DNA of 64,000 nucleotides from Duganella sp. sic0402 (GTDB lineage Bacteria > Pseudomonadota > Gammaproteobacteria > Burkholderiales > Burkholderiaceae_D): positions 47,183-111,182 of the forward strand of contig NZ_JAHUWK010000015.1 in assembly GCF_019219065.1 (NCBI RefSeq). Reading direction: 5' to 3'. The notes under the pieces were generated by a model that saw nothing but the letters and a program-made list of their open reading frames with translations, was not told the origin of the DNA and made no database searches. Position numbers and translations under genes: made by a program. Positions 33,421 to 42,000 of this stretch are shown piece after piece. Numbering within the stretch: position 1 is the stretch's first letter; the number at the start of each line of letters is the position of its first letter.

Positions 33421-35258
33421 TTTTGTTTGAATGCCTTATCAACGGAAGCCTGGGTGACCGGGTGATAGTGGCTGCGTGCCTTGGCGTATAGCGACTTGGC
33501 CCAGTCTTTTTCGTTAGGGTTTTTCAGCAGCGCCGCGTACAGCGGTACGACGAACTTCTGGCGGCCCACGCTCATCAGGAATTTACCGAGCGGCTCGCGC
33601 ACGTTGTAGCCGGCCTTCACCGACGCCTGCAGGAAGCGATAGGCGATTTCGTTGTTGGCGGTTTTGCCCAGCGCGAAATTCTGGTCCAGCTGCTGCATTT
33701 GCAGCGCGCTGGCCTTGCCGTCGATACCGTTCAGGAAGTGCATCCATTCCAGCGCGATCCAGTTTTTCGCTGGCAGCTCGGCGGTCGGCAGCTCGCCTTT
33801 CAGCCAGGCGTCGCGCTGCGCATCCAGCGCGGCCAGGCGCGGCGAGGCCGCGTGCTTGGCGGTGGCTGGAATGCCAGGACCGTACAACCATTCATCGAGC
33901 TCGGATTGCGACATGATTTCCGGATGCGCATCCAGCAGGTTCTTCTTCAGGTAGTCGACGAATTCCTGGGTGGTGGCCGACTGGAAGGCGTGCTGGTCGA
34001 ACCAGCCGCGCAGGAACGGGTCGAACACGGCGCGGCCGGCGCGCTGCTCCAGCGTGCGCAGCAGCCATGCGCCTTTCGGATACACCAGGCTGGTGTCGGT
34101 GTAGCTGGCCGCGCTGCTGTCCGGGTCGCGCGTCAGCAGCGCCTGTTTGGCGGCCGGGATGGCGGCCAGCGAAGCCATCGCCTCTTCCTGCTCCACCTGC
34201 AAATTCATCTCCGCCACTTCATCGCCGTACAGCTTTTCAACAATGCGGGTGGTGACATAGGTGGTGAAGCCTTCGTTGAGCCAGAAGTGCTTCCACGAGG
34301 CGTTGGTGACCAGGTTGCCGGACCACGAGTGCGCCAGCTCATGCGCGATCAGATCCACCAGGCTGCGGTCGCCGGCGATCATGGTCGGCGTGAGGAAGGT
34401 CATGCGCGGATTTTCCATGCCGCCGATCGGGAACGATGGCGGCAGCACGATCATGTCGTAACGCTCCCAGCGATACGGGCCGTACAGGCCTTCGGCGGCA
34501 GCGATCATTTTTTCCGTATCGACCAGCTCATTGGCGGCCGCTTCGATACGCTGCGGCTCGGCGTACACGGCCGAGCGCGGACCGACGTTGCGCACGTCGA
34601 TCTCGCCGATGGCGATCGCCAGCAGATAGGATGGAATCGGCTGCGCCATCTTGAACTTCCAGCCGCCGGCGCCGGTGGCTTGCTGATCGTTCTCGGCGCT
34701 CATCACCACCCGCATGCCGGCCGGCGCGTCGATGCGCGCGCTATAGGTGAAGCGCACGGCCGGCGTGTCCTGCAACGGCGCCCATGAACGGGCGTTGATC
34801 GGTTCCGACTGGCTGAACATGAACGGACGCTTGCCGGACATGGTCTGCTCGGGATTCATCCATTGCAGCGCAGTGGCCGATGGCGCGGTGCGGTAGTAGA
34901 TGCGCACCTTCTGCGGCTGGAATGGCAAGGCGATGCGCAGCGCGCGGCCCTTCTCCACATCCAGCTTATCGAGCATGAAGGAGGCGGCGGTCCAGCGGCC
35001 GGCGGCGTTCAGCACCTGCACCTTGGCGATATTCAGTTCGCTGGTGTCCAGCACCAGCGTGCGGGCGTTCTTGTCGATCCAGTTCAACGTCAGCTCGGCG
35101 TAGCCGGACAACATCTTGTGGCTGAAATCTGCTTTCAAATCCAGGTACAGATCGGTGGTGCGCACCTGGTCATAACGGGCGTAGCTCAGCGGGTCGGCGT
35201 GAGCGGCAAGCGACATGCATGCGGATAGCACAAGCGCGGCAATGGTCTTCTTGATCAT
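33417..35258 (-). CDS. Exported M1-family aminopeptidase
   Basis: This 613-residue protein has a signal peptide (MIKKTIAALVLSACMSLAAHA, cleavage after AHA at about residue 22), an N-terminal beta domain, a catalytic domain with the exopeptidase motif GGMEN (about residue 277), the zinc motif HELAHSW (about 306) and the downstream glutamate in WLNEGF (about 327), and a helical C-terminal domain resembling leukotriene A4 hydrolase. It should remove N-terminal residues from peptides in the periplasm. It heads a two-gene unit with the serine hydrolase, suggesting joint processing of peptides. The promoter must lie in 35259-35340, where the Mn riboswitch gene diverges. Confidence 0.92.
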   Translation of the reverse strand: MIKKTIAALVLSACMSLAAHADPLSYARYDQVRTTDLYLDLKADFSHKMLSGYAELTLNWIDKNARTLVLDTSELNIAKVQVLNAAGRWTAASFMLDKLDVEKGRALRIALPFQPQKVRIYYRTAPSATALQWMNPEQTMSGKRPFMFSQSEPINARSWAPLQDTPAVRFTYSARIDAPAGMRVVMSAENDQQATGAGGWKFKMAQPIPSYLLAIAIGEIDVRNVGPRSAVYAEPQRIEAAANELVDTEKMIAAAEGLYGPYRWERYDMIVLPPSFPIGGMENPRMTFLTPTMIAGDRSLVDLIAHELAHSWSGNLVTNASWKHFWLNEGFTTYVTTRIVEKLYGDEVAEMNLQVEQEEAMASLAAIPAAKQALLTRDPDSSAASYTDTSLVYPKGAWLLRTLEQRAGRAVFDPFLRGWFDQHAFQSATTQEFVDYLKKNLLDAHPEIMSQSELDEWLYGPGIPATAKHAASPRLAALDAQRDAWLKGELPTAELPAKNWIALEWMHFLNGIDGKASALQMQQLDQNFALGKTANNEIAYRFLQASVKAGYNVREPLGKFLMSVGRQKFVVPLYAALLKNPNEKDWAKSLYAKARSHYHPVTQASVDKAFKQK

Positions 35259-35332
35259 ATGGTGATACTTTCAATATTGGTATTCAGCGCGAAGCAGAAT
35301 ACCATAGGCATGTTTCTGGCATGTGTTAAACT

Positions 35333-35522
35333 AACGTCTCTTTAGTGGGGAGTAGTCGGCTTGCGCCTCCACGGCGCAAGAACCTGTATCAACATAATCG
35401 GTCCACAGACCGTGGTGCAGGTGGCTTAGGCTTGACGAGACCATGACCAGGGCGCGGCCATGATGGGCCGGAGCTGCGCTTGGGTCATAGGTTAACCGTT
35501 CCGGCCCGCGTACTCTCAGATC
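35333..35522 (+). ncRNA. yybP-ykoY manganese riboswitch and expression platform
   Basis: The leader contains the aptamer hallmarks: GGGGAGTAG at 35347-35355, TATCAACATA at 35386-35395 and GACGAGACCATG at 35434-35445. These match the conserved loops L1 and L3 of the yybP-ykoY Mn2+ riboswitch. The following segment has a perfect eight-base stem, GGGCCGGA (35465-35472) with TCCGGCCC (35500-35507), and a competing pair ATGACC (35443-35448) with GGTCAT (35483-35488), which could form the on/off switch. No good ribosome-binding site is visible before the ATG at 35523. Bounds are approximate. Confidence 0.88.
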
Positions 35523-36098
35523 ATGGAAGCATTCTTCGTCTCTACCGGCATCGTCGCCCTCGCAGAAATCGGCGACAAAACCCAGCTACTCGCGTTTGTA
35601 CTCGCCGCCAGGTTCCGCCGTCCCTTACCGATCGTCGCCGCGATCTTCGTCGCCACCATTGCCAATCACGCATTTGCCGCCGCCATCGGCGCCTGGATCA
35701 CCAGCCTGCTGGGACCCGAGCTATTGCGCTGGGTGCTGGGCGCGTCGTTCCTGGCGATGGCGGCATGGACGCTGGTGCCGGACAAACTGGACGAGGAAGA
35801 AACCCATCTGGCCCGATATGGCGTGTTCCTCACCACGCTGATCGCCTTCTTCCTGGCGGAGATGGGCGACAAGACCCAGGTCGCCACCGTGGCGCTGGCG
35901 GCCCGCTACCACAGCATGCTGGCGGTGGTGGCCGGCACCACCTTGGGCATGATGCTGGCCAACGTGCCGGCCGTGTACTTCGGCGACAAGATCGCCAACA
36001 AGATCTCGCTCAAGCTGGTGCACGGCATCGCCGCGCTGATCTTCGCGGCGCTGGGCGTGGCCACGCTGCTAGGTGCCGGCGCCAGCCTGGGTGTCTGA
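35523..36098 (+). CDS. GDT1/TMEM165 (UPF0016) family Mn2+ exporter
   Basis: This 191-residue membrane protein has six predicted helices in two repeats, each with the family motif ExGDKT: EIGDKTQLLAFVLAAR near the N-terminus (about 13-28) and EMGDKTQVATVALAAR in the second half (about 115-130). Family members export Mn2+ (or exchange Mn2+/Ca2+ for H+). The upstream yybP-ykoY riboswitch supports manganese export as its job: expression should rise when cytosolic Mn2+ is high. The 3' end overlaps the convergent glucan synthase gene by 30 bp. Confidence 0.93.
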   Translation: MEAFFVSTGIVALAEIGDKTQLLAFVLAARFRRPLPIVAAIFVATIANHAFAAAIGAWITSLLGPELLRWVLGASFLAMAAWTLVPDKLDEEETHLARYGVFLTTLIAFFLAEMGDKTQVATVALAARYHSMLAVVAGTTLGMMLANVPAVYFGDKIANKISLKLVHGIAALIFAALGVATLLGAGASLGV

Positions 36099-39000
36099 CG
36101 CCGGCACCAGCAGCTCGACGCGGTGGCTGCGGCCGCTGTCGCGCAGCGCGATGCGGCCATCCGGCTGCGGTTCGCCGTCCACCGACAGCTGCGGCGCCGA
36201 GGTCGCGCCTTTGCTGACGCGGATCTCGTAGCTCGCGCTGCCGTAGCGGTAGTGCAGCGTGAAGCTGTCCCACTCCTGCGGCATGCGCGGCTCCAGCTGG
36301 AGATGGGTGGCGGTACGCGTCAGGCCCAGTAGCGACTCCAGGATCAGCCGGTACATCCAGCCCGACGAGCCGGTGTACCAGCTCCAGCCGCCGCGTCCCA
36401 CGTGCGGCGCCACCGCGTACACGTCGGCCGTCACCACATACGGCTCCACCTTGTAGACAGCCGCACCTTCGGCAGTACGGCCATGCATGACCGGATTGAT
36501 CATCCGCGCCAGCTCCCAGGCGCGCTCGGTGTCGCCCAGCCGCGCGAAGGCCATCGCGGTCCAGATCGCGGCGTGGGTGTACTGGCCGCCGTTCTCGCGC
36601 ACGCCCGGCACGTAACCACGGATATAACCTGGATTCGGGCCGGCCTTGTCGAACGGCGGATCGAGCAACTGGATGATGCCCGAGTCGCGCCGCACCAGGC
36701 GCTGATTGACCTGCTCCATCGCACCGCGCACCCGCACCGGATCGGCGGAGCCGGACAGCACGCCCCAGCTCTGCGAGATCGAATCGATCTGGCATTCCTC
36801 GTTGGTGTGCGAACCCAGCGGCGTGCCATCGTCAAAGTAGGCACGGCGATACCATTCGCCGTCCCACGCATTTTGTTCGACGTTGGCGGCGATGCGGCGC
36901 GCCTGTTCGCGGCACTCGGCAGAGAACTCGGCGTCGTTGCGCAGGTCCGCCACTTCGGCAAAGCGCTTCAGCACTTCGCACAGGAAGAAGGCCAGCCACA
37001 CGCTCTCGCCTTTGCCATGCTCGCCGACCTTGTCCATGCCGTCATTCCAGTCGCAGGAACCGATCAGCGGCAAGCCGTGCTGGCCGAAGCGCAGGCCGTT
37101 GCGGATGGCGCGCTGGCAGTGGTCATACAGCGTGCCATGCTCGCTGGAGCGGGCCGGCATATCATAGTAGGAATCCTCTTCCGGCTTGACCGCGCGGCCC
37201 TCCAGATAAGGTGCGGTTTCATCGAGGATGCTCATGTCGCCGGTGGCAGAGACATAGCGCCAGGCACCCAGCGGCAGCCACAGGTAATCGTCCGAGCAGT
37301 GCGTGCGCACGCCCCGGTCCGACGGCGGATGCCACCAGTGCTGCACATCGCCTTCCAGGAACTGGTGCGCGGCGCACAGCATCAACTGATCGCGCAGCAG
37401 CTGCGGCTGGGTGTGGATGGTGGCCATCGCGTCCTGCAACTGGTCGCGGAAGCCGAAGGCGCCGCCGGACTGGTAGTAGCCGCTGCGCGCCCAGATGCGG
37501 CAGGCGATGGTCTGGTACATCAGCCAGCCGTTGGCGATCACATCCAGTTCCTTCTCCGGCGTTTCGATGCGCACCGCGCCCAGGGTCTGCTCCCAGTGCG
37601 CGTGCACCGCCGCCAGTTCCTCGCGCGCCGCCTCGGCGCTGCGGTGCTTCTGTACCAGGCTGCTGGCGTCGGCGTTGCGGCGGCCGGCCACGCCCAGCAC
37701 GAACACGATCTCGCGTTCCTGGCCCGGCAGCAGCTCGAACGGCGCCTGGATCGCCGCGCAGGCGTCCAGGCCGGCGCCGATCTTACCCGACAGGCGTGAG
37801 CGGCGCAGCGCCGCCGGTGCGGCCAGCGTGCCGTTGCGGCCCATGAATTCGGCACGGTCGGCGCTGATGGTGCGCGTAGTGGCGTCGCAGTTGAAGAAGG
37901 CGACGCGGCCACTGAACTCGGTGTTATACGGATTGCGGGCAAACAGCGCGCCGCTGACCGGATCGGCCTCGGTGATGATATGCATGCCTGACTTGGAACG
38001 CATATCGCCCAGCACCCATTCCACATAGCCGAACGCCGACAGGCGCCGCTGCACCATTGAGTCATTGCGTACCTTGAGCACGGTGTACTTGATCGGCGCA
38101 TCGAGCGCGACGAAGGTGGTCATCTCGCTGTGGATACCGGCCTCAATGTGTTCGAACACGCTGTAGCCGAAGCCGTGGCGGGTGATGTACTCGCCAGTGC
38201 CGCGCGCCGGCAAGGCGGTCGGCGACCAGAACTGCCCGCTCTGCTCATCGCGCAGGTAAAACGCTTCGCCGCTGGCGTCGCTGACCGGATCGTTGTGCCA
38301 CGGCGTAATGCGGTACTCGTGGGCATTCTCGTGCCAGGTGTAGGCCTGGCCGCTTTCCGAGATCACCGTGCCGAACTGCGGGTTGGCCAGCACGTTCGAC
38401 CACGGCGCCGGCGTGCGCTGGGTGGCGCTGGTGGTGATCACGTACTCGCGTCCATCCGGGGTGAAGCCGCCAATGCCGTTTTCCAGCACCAGGCCGCGCG
38501 CCGGATGGGTGATCGGGCCGGCGCTGGCGTATTCGCCGCGGCCATCGGCCTGCAAAGGCGGCATGCGCAGCGTCGGCGGCGCCGGACGCTTGAGCTGCTC
38601 GGCCAGCGTGCCACGCCCATCGCTGATGATGACGCGCGCCACCGATTGCATCAGCACCCGGTCCTCGTTCGGGATCTGGTCGACCAGGCGCACGAAGATC
38701 CCGCCCGGCCGGTCGATCGCCTGCGCGTCGATGCCGGAGGCGATCAGGCCGATGATCTGGTCGTGCAGCGCCTGGCGGTAGCCGGAGTTGTCCTCGTACC
38801 AGATCACCAGGTCGACCACCAGCCCTTTCAGGCGCCAGTAGGCGTGCGCCTGCACCATCTGGCGCGCCAGCTCGATGTTGGATGCGTCTTTAATCTGTAG
38901 CAGCACAATCGGCAGGTCGCCGGAGATCGCGTATGCCCACAGGCCGGACTGGCCGCGCTGGTTCTTGATCAGGGTGGCGGCTTCGGCGCGCAGGCCGGCG

Positions 39001-42000
39001 TTCGGGTAGATCACCGAATTGGCCAGGCGGCCGTACAGTTGGCCATCCGCCTCGCTGGCGTTGAGCTGGCGCAGCACCACCTGGCTGTGGGTCCACGCCA
39101 GTTCAAACACGCGGTCGGCCAGATGGCGGTCCTGGTATTTGTCGATCAGGTGCAGCGCGGTGTCGCGCTGCTCGGCCATGCCGGTGACGATGTCCACCGT
39201 CGCAAACTGGTCAGGCTTGAGCGTGATGGTGTAGCGGATGGCCACCACCGGATCGAGCACCGAGCCTTCGCCGCCGCTCAGCGGTCCGGCGTCCAGCATC
39301 GCGCCCGGTGCAGCGGCAGTGTTGCCACGGCCGATGAAGCGCGAACGGTCGGTTTCAAAGGACACGCTGCCGACTGGTGCATCGTGCACCATCATCGAAT
39401 GCATCATCCATGGCGACACCTCATGCGCGCCGCGCGGGCGGCGCGTGCACAGGATGGCGTTTTCCTGCTTGAGGATCTCGGTCTGTACGAACAGCTTGCT
39501 GAACGCCGGATGGGCGTTGTCGGCGGCAGCCGGCGCCATCACCACTTCGGCATAGCTGGTGATTTCGATGGTGCGCACGCGGTCCGAATGGTTGGTGATG
39601 CGGGTGCGGCGCAATTCGATATCGTCTTCCGGCGACACCACGATTTCGGTGTACAGGTCGATATGGCGGTCGCTGCGGCGGAACTCGGCGCGCCCCTCGG
39701 AGAAGATCACTTCGTACTTGCGCGGCTCGACCAGCGTCGGCTGGAAGGTGGTGGACCAGAACTCGCCGTCTTCCACATCGCGCACGTAGCAGAAGTTGCC
39801 CCAGTTGTCGCGCGTGCTGTCTTCGCGCCAGCGGGTCACGGCCAGGTCTTTCCAGCGGCTGTAGCTGCCGCCGGAGTTGGTGACCATGACGTGGTAGCGG
39901 CCATTCGACAGCAGCTGCGTTTCCGGCACCGGCGTCGAGTGCTGGGTCAGCACGCGCATCGGCATCGCCTGTTCCGGCGCGGTGGCGCGGATCGCCGCCA
40001 TCTCGGTAGTGTTGGAGTAGAACGCGCCAGCCTGCGGACTGCGTTCCTGCAGCACCAGCAGGGTCGATTGCAGCAGCGGATCGGATTCAAAGCGGCGCTG
40101 CATCGGCCGGTCATGCAGCAGATAGCTAAGCGCCAGGAAGCCCATGCCCTGGTGGTGGACCATGAAGGAGCGCACGATGGCGGCGCTCTGGCCGCGCGGC
40201 AGGCGCGAAGGCGTGTAGTCGATCGCCTCGTAGAAGCCGTACAAGCCCATATAGCCCAGCTCCGCCATCTTCTGCAGATTGGCGCACGAAGCCTCCGGCT
40301 GCACCATCAGTCCCATCATGGTGGCGTATGGCGCGATCACCAGGTCGTCAGCCAGGCCGCGCTTCAGCCCGAGGCCGGGCACGCCGAAGGCGCGGTACTG
40401 GTAGTTCATGCCGGCGTCCACGGTGTTATAGCCGGATTCGGAAATCCCCCACGGCACGTTGCGCTGTTTGGCGTAGTCGATTTGCGCGTCGATCACCGAC
40501 TGGTAGGTCTGATCCAGCAGCGTGCTTGGGTAATTCGGCATCACCAGCAGCGGCATCAGATACTCGAACATTGAGCCGCTCCACGACAGCAGCACCGGCT
40601 TGCCGGCCACGATGCACAGCTGGCGTCCCAGCGCGAACCAGTGCTCCTGCGGCAGCTGGCCCTGAGCAATGGCGACAAAGCTGGCCAGCCTTACTTCCGA
40701 GGCCAGCAGATCATAATAGCTGGCGTCCAGGCGGCGGTCGGTGACGTTGTAGCCGATCGCCAGCAGATTGGTGGTCGGGTTGTACAGGAAGCCGTATTCC
40801 ATCTGCGCGAAGGCGCCGCAGCGCTGCGCCAGGTCGGCCAGCGCGCGCATGCGCTCGTGCGCGTTGCTGCTGCCCTGCTCGAACAGTTCGGCCAGGCGCT
40901 GCTGGCGATCGCGTTCGTCCGGCGCCAGGTCGGTTGCCGGAATCGATGCGGTGGCGCGCGCCAGCGCGGCCAGTTCGCGCAGCGTCGGCACGCGGGTCAT
41001 GCTGGTGTCGAAGATGGCTTCGGCAGGCAGCGCGGCCCATGGCGTCAGCGCGGCCAGTTCGTCCAGCGCGGCGCGGCATTGGCGCGCCAGCGAGGTCGCC
41101 CACATGGCAGCCGCCTCGCTATGGGTGGCGGCGTGCGGCTGGAATTCATCGGCGGCGGCGCTGGCGCGCAGCAGCCAGCCATGCAGCTGTTGAAGATTGG
41201 ATGCATCCACCGACGGCGTCAGCGCCGCCAGTACCGCCGTGGCGTCGATCACCGGCACGGCCGGATCGGCCGCTTGTGCGACGGCGCTCAGCGTCTCCTG
41301 CAGCACGCGCGCGGTGGCTTCTATGCCTTCGATCATCCGCGCGCCCAGCACCGGCTCGTCGTACAGGCCGGTCAGGCCGGATTGCAGTGTCAGCAGGTGG
41401 CCGGCCAGATTGCCGCTGTCCACCGTCGAGATATACACCGGATGCAGCGGCTTGAGCGTCTGCGTGTCATACCAGTTGTAGAAGTGACCGTGATGGCGCT
41501 CCAGCTGGTCCATGCTGTTCAGCGTGTTGGCGGTACGCTCCATCATCTGCCCCACCGTGATGTAGCCGAAATCGGCGGCGCTCAGGTTGGCCAGCAAGGC
41601 CATGCCGATATTGGTCGGCGAGGTACGGTGCGCGATCACCTGCACCGGATGCTCCTGCATATTATCCGGTGGCAGCCAGTTGTCTTCCGGGCCGACGAAG
41701 CGGTCGAAATACGCCCAGGTGCGGCGCGCCAGCTTTTGCAGGAACTGGGTCTGGTCCTGCGACAGCACGGCGCTCTTGCGCTTGATCGGACGGCTGATCC
41801 AGTCGGCCACCGCCGGTGCGGCCAGCCAGGCCAGCAGGAACAGTGCGGCAGGCGGCAGGCTGGCAGGACGCCAGCCCAGCAGCCAGCCGCCCATGAACAG
41901 CGCCAGTACCGGCGCGATCCACATGGTGCGCCAGGTGCTGACGCTGCCGTCGGCCTGGCGGCTCAGCGCCGAGGCGCGCCACTCCAGCAGGCGGCGATGC

